A stretch of DNA of 64,000 bases, from positions 38,362,826 through 38,426,825 of the forward strand of contig JAJEKV010000001.1 of assembly GCA_021234155.1 (NCBI GenBank). Reading direction: 5' to 3'. The stretch is from Isoetes taiwanensis. Taxonomy: Eukaryota > Streptophyta > Lycopodiopsida > Isoetales > Isoetaceae. Below are positions 33,173 through 43,432 of the stretch, piece after piece (position 1 is the stretch's first letter; each line of letters begins with the position of its first letter). A program made the position numbers and the translations under genes. A model generated the notes under the pieces. That model made no database searches, was not told the origin of the DNA, and was given only the letters and a program-made list of their open reading frames with translations.

Positions 33173-34310
33173 GTGACACCCATGCAACCGGGCCGCCTTA
33201 CCCCGGAACAGGAGCTCACTATTATGAAGCGTCAGCTTACTGAGCTCCAAGCCTACGTACTGCAAATAAACCGCCTCAAATGCCACAAGAGTATGGACCA
33301 GAGATCCCTCCTCCACAAAATCCGCAACCGCCACCTGCACCTGTGCCTGCACCCACCACGGCAAGCCGATCTAAGAGGACTAGTTCTTCCTCGGATGCTG
33401 CCTCGGAGTCTTCTGACTCTTCTGATTCCTCTGAGGATGAGGCCGACCATGTCAAGGCCAACAAAAAGGATTATCAGAAAACAATGGATTCGGCCATCAC
33501 TAGCATTTGGAAGAACCGACGACTCGCACAATTCTCAGGGAAAACCAGGAATGGAGTGGATGCGGAATCATGGTTGGACGAAATGTAGGAGTTTGATAAG
33601 TCATATGGAATGACTGACAAGGATATCGGCAAAGTTGCCACCACCAATCTTACAGGGTCAGCACGAATCTGGTGGAAAGGATATGCCCGCTCTCATGGGC
33701 TCACAAGGGGAAGGTGCCGCTATAAAATCTTTGCTAAGGCCTTCAAGTCACATTATGTGCCCAAGGCCCATCGTTGCCAGCAGATCCAAACCTTCTACCG
33801 CCTAGAGCAGAAAAATATGACTGTCCAGTCTTATATAGATGAGTTTATGCGGTTACGCTTATATGTCCCAGGGATAAATGAGCGTAGGGCAGTTGAAGGC
33901 TACATAGAGGGCTTATCCCGTACCCTAAGGAAAATGGTTCGAGCCATAGACCCTAAGACTATTGCAGAAGCAGAGGCTAAAGCACTTAGCCTAGAAGAAG
34001 ACACCCCGAAGTACCAGCCGCCACGACCCTCTTCATTCACTCAAAACAAGGGGTACATACCTTACAGGGGGCGCTCACCCAGTCCCGGGCCTCCCGCCTC
34101 GACTGGATACCAGAGGATTGATAAGAAGGTTTCCTTCACTATCTACTATCTACTATGCCAGACAAGCCCACCAACACTGCAGGAGCTTTCAGAGATATCC
34201 TCCAAGCTATCCCTAAGGAGACCCGTGAACAGCTGCGTAAGGAGCGGGCTTGTTATCGGTGCTTCCGCCCGGGGCATTGCATGCAAGAATGCCCCTACAT
34301 CACTTAGACA
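33173..34310 (+). pseudogene. Chromovirus gag
   Basis: A short coiled-coil-like start (LTPEQELTIMKRQLTELQAY, 33173) is followed after a frameshift near 33275 by a Pro-rich and Ser-rich stretch (33280). The Ty3-type capsid domain is next: RLAQFSGKTRNGVDAESWLD, an in-frame stop at 33586, then ARIWWKGYARSHG, YVPKAHRCQQIQTFYRLEQ and VQSYIDEFMRLRLYVPGI. A CCHC zinc knuckle CYRCFRPGHCMQEC is at 34251-34292 in another frame. It builds the virus-like particle. The in-frame TAG and at least two frameshifts make this copy defective. A possible 3' splice site (TTTCTATCTAG) stands just before 33150. Confidence 0.85.
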
Positions 34311-37300
34311 GTGCAGGGCGCCCTGGCTGATATGGATTGGGAAAACACGGGGGACCCAAGCCATCCGGATAACACTGTTGAGAATGAAGCGCCTGACTAT
34401 ATAACAGGTGAGTCTCACATTTATGCTGCCATTGAAATAGGTCAAGCAAACCACCAGCCCTCTGTCATTTCCACGGTTGGTCAAGTAGATTGTAAACCTT
34501 TTGTCATTCTTATGGATATGGGTAGTACTCATAACTTTGTATCACCTAGAATGGCGGAAGCCTTACAGCTCACCCCTTTGAGGTCTAAGCCACGTCCAGT
34601 TACGCTGTCAAGTGGGGCCATACGCCACACCCGTGGCCGTCGTATCAATTTGAATATCCAACTGCCAGGAGCCCCTGTTGCTCTAGGAGCGGAAATAATG
34701 GATATTGGCCGCTATGATCTCATTGTAGGAATGGAATTCTTGGCCGCTACCAAAGCCAACATTGATTGTGAGAAACGGGAGGTCACCTTCAATGCAGCCA
34801 ATGGAGCCCGAGTCACTATAGCAGGTAAGCCGGTTAATCCTATTATGCAATGTATTTCATTACGCCAGTTGCATAAGGCTCTCAGGAGGTCACAGATCAC
34901 AGGCATGATTCGACTTGCTTCAGTGGAAGCTAAGTCCAAACAGGATGAGGTCCTTGATGCCTTGCCTTCAGCAATAGCCGTGGTTCTTCGGGAATACCAT
35001 GATCTTTTCCCTGATGAAATCCATCGGCTACCACCTTTCAGAGGGGTGGAATGTGAAATTACCTTGGAACCAGGCACCAAGCCTACCAGTAAGGCCCCAT
35101 ATCGGATGAGTATTCCTGAATTGACCGAGCTTAAAAAGCAGTTACAGGAACTCCTCAAGTTAGGCTTCATTAGGCCTAGTGTCTCACCTTTTGGAGCCCC
35201 AATACTCTTTGTTAAGAAAAAGGATGGCACTCTGAGAATGTGCATCGATTACCGCCAGTTAAACAAGCATACTATCAAAAATCGGTATGCCTTACCGCGG
35301 GCCGATGATCTTATGGATCAATTGCAAGAGGCCAAGTATTTCACGAAGATTGATCTTCGGTCAGGGTATCACCAGATAAGGATTAAGGAGGATGACATCC
35401 ATAAGTCCGCTTTCTGGACCCGTTATGGGCATTACGAGTTTATAGTCATGCCATTTGGCCTGACCAACGCTCCGGCCACCTTCATAGACTTATGAATGAT
35501 GTCTTCTGCGAGTACCTTGACGATTTCGTCATTATATTCTTTGATGATATCCTTATATACAGTAAGACCTTAGAGGATCATGAACGGCATCTTCGGTTGG
35601 CATTACAGAAATTGAGGCGCCACCAATTATATGTCAAGATTTCTAAGTGTCGCTTTGCCACCACCAAGGTTGATTACCTGGGACACATTGTGTCCGCAGA
35701 GGGAATAGCCACTGACCCAGCTAAAATTGAAGCAGTCAAGGAATGGCCAATTCCAACCAATGTGTTGGAAGTCCGAAGCTTTTTGGGCTTGGCAGGTTAT
35801 TACCGTAAATTTGTCAAAGACTCTGCCAAGCTCGCCGCACTTTTAACCGACCCGACCAAGCATGATAAGGTCAGGGATTGGATGGCACATTGGAAAGATA
35901 AGGTGCAGACCGGATTTCAAGCATTAAAGGATGTGTTAACAACTCCTGTTCTTACAATGCCAGATCCTTTAAAGGATAAGTGGGTTGCCACAGTTGCCAG
36001 TAAAATTGCTACAGGGGGAGTCTTAATGCAAGAAGGTCGGGTTATCGCTTATGATTCTCGAAAGATGAACGATGCTGAATAGCGATACCCTACGCATGAC
36101 CAAGAGTTGCTCGCCGTCGTACGTGCCTTGCGTATTTGGCGGCATTATTTGTTTGAGAGGCAATTCCAGTTGGACATCATCAAAGCCTCAAATACATCTT
36201 TACGCAACCCCATCTTAATTTGAGGCAAAGACGGTGGATGGAATTCCTCGAGGAATATGACTTTGAGGTCATTTATGAACTGGGCAAGCATAATGTTGTT
36301 GCTGAAGCCCTTTCTTGACATCCATTCGTCACTCGAACGCATTGTAATGCTATCTCCACACTCTCCAGTGAGTTCGGGAAGCAGATCCAGCAGGCCCTTC
36401 CCACGGATCCAGAGTTCCAAGAGGTATGGCAAAGTGTATCTAAGGAAGCCAGAACAGATAAGGAGAGAGAGACTTTCCGCCATTATAAGAAGGAAGCTGA
36501 ACTCCTTTATTACAAGGATAAATTGTGTGTTCCTGAGACATCTGGAGTTCTAAGCTCATTCTCCATGATACACATAACAGTCCGATAGCCAGGCATGCCA
36601 GATTTATGAAGACATATTTCAAAATCCACTCCAGCTATTTCTGGCCAGGCATAAAGAAACATATTGCCAGGTACATTAAGCAATGCTAGACCTGCCAACA
36701 AACAAAGGCAGAACAGTTGCGTATTCCAGGAGAATTGCAACCCCTCGACGTACCCAATGCTAATTGGGAAGTTATTACCATGGATTTTATCGTGGGGCTT
36801 CCGCGCACTTTAAGAGGGTTTGATGTCTTAATGGTTGTGGTCGACAAACTTTCCAAGATGGCACATTTCCTGCCATGTCGTACCACAGACACTGCATTGG
36901 ATACTGCCTTACTCTTCACGAGGAAGATCTTTCGTCTGCATGGGATGCCCCGTACCATTATATCAGACCGGGATCCTAAGTTTGTTAGTGCATTTTGGAA
37001 GGATTTTTTCAGCACTATTCAAACTAAGCTTGCCATGAGCATCATCCACAGACAGATGGGCAAACAGAGCGTACCAATCGCATCATTGAGGATATGCTAC
37101 GTAACTACGTCTGGAACAAACAATCGCAATGGGCAGACTACATTCATTTGGTGGAGTTTGCTTACAATAGTACTAGACAGGAGTCCTCAAGAATGTCTCC
37201 TTTCATGATAAATTATGGTTATCAGTGCCTCACACCAGACACGTGGCATAATCCAGTATCAAAGGTGGAGGTCTCGCAGCAATTGCTTACAGATATGCAA

Positions 37301-37860
37301 GCACTAGTCGAGGAAGTGTGAGCATACTTGATAGCCGCAAGAGCTTGGCAAAAGAGTTTGGCAGATCGATACCATACTCCCTGGGAGTTTCAGGTCGGTG
37401 AGTCCGTCTGGCTAAAGATCAAGGTGAAGCAAGCCAAACTTAAGATTGGCAACTGTAAGAAACTTGCACCTAGATGGGCGAGACCATTTCATATAACCGA
37501 AAGGATAGGTTCTCAGGCTTACCGGTTGGATCTACCCGCACATTTAAAGATCCATATAGTTTTCCATGTAAGTCTTCTTAAGAAGCATCATCCGGATCCA
37601 GAAGAGATTCTTGACACACCAACACTTCTGGAGATGACTGAGGATCAGTTGGAGATTATGCCAGAAGCTCTCCTTGATCGTGCCTATAAGCGAACCCGTC
37701 AAACTCAGATCTTCCAATACTTGGTCAAGTGGAAACACTTACCCACAAAGACGCAACATGGCTTTTTAAAGCGGATTTGGATAAGACTTACCCGGACTTT
37801 ATGAAGGAATGCCAGGGCCGTACCATTCAAGATGCAATCATCTCCAACCCGGATGGTAAG
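34311..37860 (+). pseudogene. Chromovirus pol: protease, RT, RNase H, integrase, chromodomain-like end
   Basis: The protease has [13 protein letters not shown], with DMG where DSG/DTG is usual. RT (about 35090-35600) shows [48 protein letters not shown] and [10 protein letters not shown] one-base frameshift lies at about 35480 between APATF and RLMNDVF. RNase H covers about 35900-36320 ([20 protein letters not shown], a stop, then HDQELLAVVRALRIWRHYL). Integrase (about 36560-37300) has the zinc-binding end TCQQTKAEQ, then DFIVGLPRTLRGFD, SDRDPKFVSAFWKDFF and LVEFAYNS. The C-terminus (about 37380-37830) has RPFHITERIGSQAYRLDLP and the chromodomain-like ILDR/LVKWKHLP segment in two frames. Chromodomains steer chromovirus integration to modified chromatin. 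Several stops make this copy inactive. Confidence 0.92.
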
Positions 37861-38394
37861 CATAGTGGTCTCTTAGTGTGACAGGGGTCATCTGAGCAGG
37901 ATCCGGCATGGATCATTTTAGGGGTTGGGTTACATGCATCTTAGATGGGGAATCGGGCATATAGGCATTCATGATAGGACGCATTCGTCTACGGCTACTA
38001 TGGAATTACTGCCACTCCTTACGCCGAGACGATATGTCAGCCTTAGACATGATAGGACCTTTGCATTCATATTTTTTTTATTTTAAGGGGGTGGTCCCTT
38101 CAACCACACTACTTAACTTATCTCTTGAATACTAATCTATTCGCTTCTACAGGCCAGTAAGATACTGCTAAGCTGCAGAGGATTCGAGGCCTCGCTTCGG
38201 AGGCCAATTTGTATTTTTGAGATAAAATTGTGTTTCCAATGTACTTTTGAATGTAATTTCCTACTGTTTTGTTGAAAATAGGACTTCATGTCCTGCTACC
38301 TCCATATGTAACCCTTTCACGTTTTCAATAAATTAAAGTTATCTCTACCATAATTACTCTCCACTAACTTTAATGCTGAGGACATCATTAATCC
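37861..38394 (+). other. 3' untranslated region of the chromovirus
   Basis: Between pol and the purine tract there is no coding frame. AATAAA occurs near 38328. Confidence 0.6.
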
Positions 38395-38406
38395 AAGGGG
38401 AGAGAA
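38395..38406 (+). other. Polypurine tract of the chromovirus
   Basis: AAGGGGAGAGAA directly before the TG of the 3' LTR. Confidence 0.9.
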
Positions 38407-39929
38407 TGTGACGTTCCAGGTATCTATATGGTATCATCACCAGTACATAATAGGCCTAAGGGCCCAAGTGAGGGGTTTGCCTATAATGGTTTTTACTAGC
38501 TATGCTAATAAAACCAAAGGATAATTATGGATTATAATGGCATAATTAACCTAATTAAGCCATTATGGTCTAATTAACTAATTGTGACCAATGAGGGTGT
38601 GCCACCTGGCCCAAATCGATTGGCCAGAAGGGGCTTACCATTTTGGGGCAAGGAATAGGGGTCCTACCCTCCAATTTACCCCAAATTCGAATTTGGAGTG
38701 AAGGGGAGCAGCAGCCAGCAGCTTGCACTTGTATTTGCCAACACTTGACCACCAGCCTCGAACTATGGATGCCTACCGTGACCATGGCTCTAGCCAAGAC
38801 ACTGGTTAGTCAATAAATAGCTTCTTTTTCGCTGACACTTCTTTGAGTAGATGGGATGATTAAATTCTCTTTTGTAAGTTACTCTGAATATTTGAATGGT
38901 ATTTACAATAGTTCTTTCAGCTTCTTCCGTGTATTGGGAATTAAGGGAAGGGTAGAGACCTAAAAGCCTCTTAGCATTAGAGATGTCTCTAGCTAGATCC
39001 CTTAATACCCAATAATTGCGGCCTGTGCACAAAAGCCAACCTGGCTGTGGATGCTATGATGTGGTTCAGCACCAAACAACGAGTATGAGGGTGAATCGGG
39101 GGTGGGGTCTTGCCTATCTCGGCTACAAGACTCCTATAGTGTGCTAGACTTATACCTGGTCACTGTGTGTAGGCCGGGTATGGGTCTGACACTCTCTGGG
39201 CGGGGCCATAGAGGGTCGTCCTGGGCTCGAACGGGTTGGAGAGCTGACCTTTAGATTTAGGGGAGTAAGTCGGGTACGGATGCAGGGGTCGCTGAGGCGG
39301 CACGTGTTCTCTAGCACACCCAGGGATCCGTCATGCTTGGGGAGGAGACGCCTCTCTGACCTGCCTCATCGGACCGGGGAGATGTAACCCGGAGTAGTCC
39401 CGAAGGGTGATTCCTTGGGATTGCGTTTCCGGAGGGCTACAAGCACGTCATAGCATGATTCAGTCTATCTGCAAGGTGTGCACAGGAGGGGCGGATGGAG
39501 TGGACAACCGTAGCCATTGTCTTATGCCAGGCAACGCCATGTTATATTTCCATCTGTTGATATCTTGAGATCCTGGCCATCAGTTGATCCCTTGGAGTCT
39601 GAGCCTGGGGTAGTGCTTTGTCATGGTGTTATTTCATGTTATTATGGATGTATTATATTTTCCGTGATGATGGATGGGCCACCCTTCGTGGTGATATATT
39701 ATTATGCATGATGATTGTATGCTAACGTATATGTATGCTTCCGTTGTATAGGAATTTCCCATGGAGGACGTGGGACGAATGACACCTCCGTGTTCCTCGC
39801 CTGGACACTTGGCCATCCCAAGCGGTCCGAGTATGACGGAGGGCCTTGCCATGGTGATGTGGTCGCCATGGGAGGGGAAGTCCCGTATTTATACGATGGG
39901 AGCATCGTAGAGATTCTGGGAGCGTCACA
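38407..39929 (+). repeat. 3' LTR of the chromovirus
   Basis: 1523 bp, direct copy of 27300-28843, ending GCGTCACA before the duplicated GGTGT. Confidence 0.95.
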
Positions 39930-39934
39930 GGTGT

Positions 39935-40365
39935 GATGTGTGTTTTCAACTTTGGACATCTTTTTTATTTATCCCTGGGGTCTTAATCTTCTTGTGTATG
40001 ATTGATTTAGGATGGAAAGGCTTAATTTACGGCCTCAAAGGCTCTAAGCAAAAGCAAAACTCTCAACCAAAAACTCGAAGCAACCATGGCAAGTACAATG
40101 TTACCTGCTCTTGTTTGTAGGAAATAAAATCGATTATGTGGCTTTGAACCACCAATTCCATCAGCTCTTTATGGTTTAAAGATATGGAGAAACATGAAAA
40201 TTCACATATATGTGCTCACCATAATTACATTAGAATATTTGTAGAGTGATATAAGGAGAAAAAGCCAGAAATAGACAATGAAATAGAGCGGCATTTGCTT
40301 TGCCTCTACCATTGCTTATGTCTTTGCCAAAGTTTTCATTAGGGCAAATTGTAAAATATCTCAAT
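39935..40365. other. Intergenic DNA, nothing recognised
   Basis: AT-rich, no coding or element signature seen. Confidence 0.5.
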
Positions 40366-42478
40366 ATAGAATAGAATAGAATAGAATAGAATAGAATAGA
40401 ATAGAATAGAATAGAATAGAATAGAATAGAATAGAATAGAATACAATACAATTACAGACCTTAGTGCCGCAGGTCACTGGACTTGTGTAGCATGTGTGAG
40501 CTCCGCTTGCGGGTCTACTCAAGCAGAACACGCTGGTATAATGTAGCCTTTTTGTAGGCTTATCTTAGTTTTATATGGTACCCGCACCCCGCTTATAATT
40601 GGCTTCATGGCCATGTGAGAGCGCTTTGTTATCAATAACTTTGAGTTGTACACATTTATGGGCTCTAGTATCTCACTTTGATATCGGGTCATATTATGAG
40701 CCCCTTGTCTTGGTGCACCTTTCAGTGTCTGTCTATCATTTCTCCAATTGCATCAGCTGAGTCTGCTGTTGTGCTATCATGTGACATGAGAATGTGTACT
40801 GGGTGACCTCATCCTGTCCTATGGAATCTAGTTCTTATATCTATGTATGCTGTGCATCGGTTGAGCATACCATAGTTATCGAGAACGCCGTCCCAAACGC
40901 ATTGCCATTCCGGAACGCGTTCCCTAGGGTTCTACATTCTCAGAACGCCAAGTTCCAGTTCCAGACGGTTTGTTACCGGGAACGCCGTTCCCAACTTTGG
41001 GAACGGCGTTCCTAGTAAGTTCCCAAAAAAAAGTAAGAAAGTCAATGGTCTATAGTTCATTTTTTCTCCTTCTTTGCTTCTTTTTTTGGTAGGAAGAAAT
41101 GGTGCAACTGGCAATGGCTCTTTGTTCAGATAAACACACACATAAAGTGCTCTGTAGCTGACTACACAAATGTTTCGTGACTGTCTCTCTCTTGTTTCTT
41201 GTTTAATTTACGTTCCTCCTTCTCTCTAGCAATCTCATTTATAATCTATCCATTTTGCATTTTCATGATGGGAATTTCGATTTGTTTTCCCAGCTCAGTC
41301 AGAGGGACTTGCATTGGAGGAAGCCATGTGTTCTTGAAGAACGATTGTGGGAGAATCTAGGTGGCAAAAGAGAAGTAAGTTTAAGAGCATTAAGGGGCGT
41401 TAAAGAGTTGAGAAAACTTGCTGCAGAACTGTAGAATTTATTTTTTGATGGAGATTTGTAGTGCTGCATTGTAATAGATTAAGTGGCACTATTGATTTTG
41501 AGAAACGTTATCTCTAAGGGAAGGGAAATATTGCAACAGGCATTTCTTTTAGTTTGTCAAAGGCCTCAATGCTAAGCTTAACTTCCGTATCTTGCTTAAT
41601 CTAGACTTCTATTGTGTTAGAATTATAGATGTAATACTATGTTTTAAGTCTTGAATATAATGTTATATAAAAAATTAAGCATCTGCGGAGTGGTTTAATA
41701 TGTTTCCATCTTCAAAGCAACCTCTATGAATCATTTTTAAATTCTAAGTATTCCACAATGATCATTATGCAAAGGGAACGCCAAAACTGTTTTTAGATTT
41801 TAAAAATTCGAATGTTGGCCGTTCCCGTTCCGATTTGTTCCCGTTCCCGTTCCAAATTTTAGGTCCGCGTTCCCATTCCTGTCCCGTTCCGGGTAACTGT
41901 GGATTTAACTCCCTTTTTAGCTTTCTCCACCGTCCTTTTCCGATCCTGAATTCGTGGCTCCCTATTCTAGATGTTGCTATGATGTCCCTTCTGCTTTTCC
42001 CCATTCTTCTGTTCCTGTATAGTCTTTGGCCCACCTGTTGGCTTGGGTTAAATACCTCCAATAACCATAAGGTTTTTGGGCCACTGTGCCTATTTACCCA
42101 TGTGTTCACAGCATCACTATCCATTCCTCATTCCATTTCCCTTCTTTCAGTATGTCGCTTAGGTTCAAGCCTAGATTTCTCATCAATGTGCTACAACCCT
42201 GAACCATCCTAGACCTGTGGTTATGTGTTACTTTGCTGATTCTCGGATTGCTATCGTGGACAATTTTTGGGGGTTTCTGATGTTATTGTCCCTTAATAGG
42301 TATCTTACTATTCTTTCCCATGCCCTGATTTCCATTGGTTTCTCTCCCATCTCGTATATCATTGTTTCCAGTGGAGTGTTCGTTCTCATATGCCTTCTTG
42401 TTTCTTCTATTTTCCATCAGTCAGACCAGGCTTCCACACTTCCGCTCCATATAGTTGTGGGGACGCAACTAGTGAGGT
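40366..42478 (-). mobile_element. LINE beta-4, minus strand, split by a TIR element
   Basis: The 3' tail is about 16 copies of (GAATA) on the plus strand, i.e. (TATTC)n in LINE orientation (40366-40452). The 3' UTR aligns with LINE beta-5 (43210-43410), including a stem (AAGCCT...AGGCT). The coding part starts at about 42470 with LYGAEVWKPGL and continues with PMEIRAWE, HSGPKTLWLLEVFNP and GSHEFRIGKGRWRKLKRE. There a 1-kb TIR element (40870-41902) interrupts. On the far side the CCHC region resumes (ATGCTCAA...CAGC...TAC, matching 43025-43055 of beta-5). Heavily mutated. Confidence 0.85.
40870..41902. mobile_element. About 1.03-kb TIR DNA element with GGAACG subterminal repeats
   Basis: Ends are imperfect inverted repeats: CCATAGTTATCGAGAACG at the left and, read from the other side, CCACAGTTACCCGGAACG at the right. 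Both terminal 120-150 bp are crowded with GGAACG/CGTTCC units, many forming palindromes such as GGAACGGCGTTCC. The middle is AT-rich and without ORF, so it is non-autonomous. Such clustered subterminal motifs are typical of hAT-like transposase binding. I found no clean target duplication, and some LINE sequence seems lost at the site. Confidence 0.7.
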
Positions 42479-42499
42479 GAATAGGTAGCATTTGATCTC

Positions 42500-43432
42500 C
42501 TAGTCGTCAATGCTTAACAGCCATGGTATACGAGACAGGTCAGAGACCAATGGAGATTAGAGCCTGGGAACAGACCATCAGATGTCTGTTGAAAGATAAC
42601 ATGGGAGGATATACGGGGAAACTATCTACAATTGCAATCCGGGAATCGACCAATCTACGCATTATTACAGGTAGCAGATGGTTCAGGGAAGTAGCGGTGT
42701 GGACCAGAGGGATGGGGATGAATCTAAGCGGCATACTAAGTGAAGGAAAATGGAATGAAGAATGGGTTGACAGAGCGACAAGGACGTGATTACAAAAGCA
42801 TAGTGGTCCGAAAACACTTTCGTTGAGAGAAGTTTTCAATCCGGACCAACAGATAGGACAACAAATGTATAGGGACAACCAATTAGGGAAGGCAAGAAGG
42901 GATACCTTAGCAAGGTTCAGGATGGGAAGCCACGGCCTAAGAATTGAGAGGGACAGATGGAGGAAAGTGGAAAGGGAGAACCGAATTTGCAGAATCTGTG
43001 ACAACGGGGGAATAGAAGATGAGAATCACATGCTCAATGATTGTACAGCGTACGAAGGCATAAGAAACAGGTATAGGCTTATAAGATGGGGACAACCAGT
43101 ACACATCCTCATGGTAAGAGAGGAGACGAAAGCGGATCTAGCAGATGCAACCAGGGAGATGATAACTAGGCACCGGGAGGTGCACAAAGAAAAAGGGCTC
43201 GTAATATGAACCACTGCTAAAAGCTGATGATAGCGACGCACTCCCGCATGGTCAAGATGCCAACTATAAGCAGGGTGCCGATATCAATCGAAAACAAGAT
43301 AAGCCCTCCGAAAGGGCTACAATGAACCAGCATAATGCGCTCATAGCACCCCTCGGGGATAGCTCGCCCATGCTACATCAGTCCGGTGGCCTCAGGGCAC
43401 TAGGGACACTAATTGTATTCTATTCTATTCTA
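42500..43432 (+). mobile_element. LINE beta-5, plus strand, 3' part with (TATTC)n tail
   Basis: Mirror partner of LINE beta-4, starting about 20 bp from it. Coding: VYETGQRPMEIRAWEQ (42523), one stop at 42787, then HSGPKTLSLREVFNPDQQ, GSHGLRIERDRWRKVERE and a well-preserved CCHC-type finger CRICDNGGIEDENHMLNDC, ending at 43207. The 3' UTR has a stem AGCCCTCCGAAAGGGCT near 43300-43318 and a tail at 43416-43432. 5'-truncated in the RT-to-CCHC linker. Confidence 0.88.

Larger units (their letters stand above)
27295..39934 (+). mobile_element. Complete Ty3/gypsy chromovirus with accessory ORFs and H3 domain
   Basis: LTRs at 27300-28843 and 38407-39929 both begin TGTGACGTTCCAGG and end GGGAGCGTCACA. 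The target duplication GGTGT lies at 27295-27299 and 39930-39934. A tRNA-Met primer-binding site follows the 5' LTR and a purine tract precedes the 3' LTR. The order is leader, ORF-A, H3-like domain, ORF-B/C, ORF-D, gag, protease, RT, RNase H, integrase and chromodomain-like end. Over about 300 bp I compared, the LTRs differ at about 8 sites, so insertion was moderately recent. The usual Ty3 element has nothing but a short leader before gag; here that space is about 4.3 kb. The pol frame is broken by a few stops and frameshifts. Confidence 0.95.

Noticed and set aside
40366-40452. Tandem pentamers resembling a short-repeat array
   Set aside because: No spacers, so not CRISPR-like; it is the 3' tail of a minus-strand LINE.
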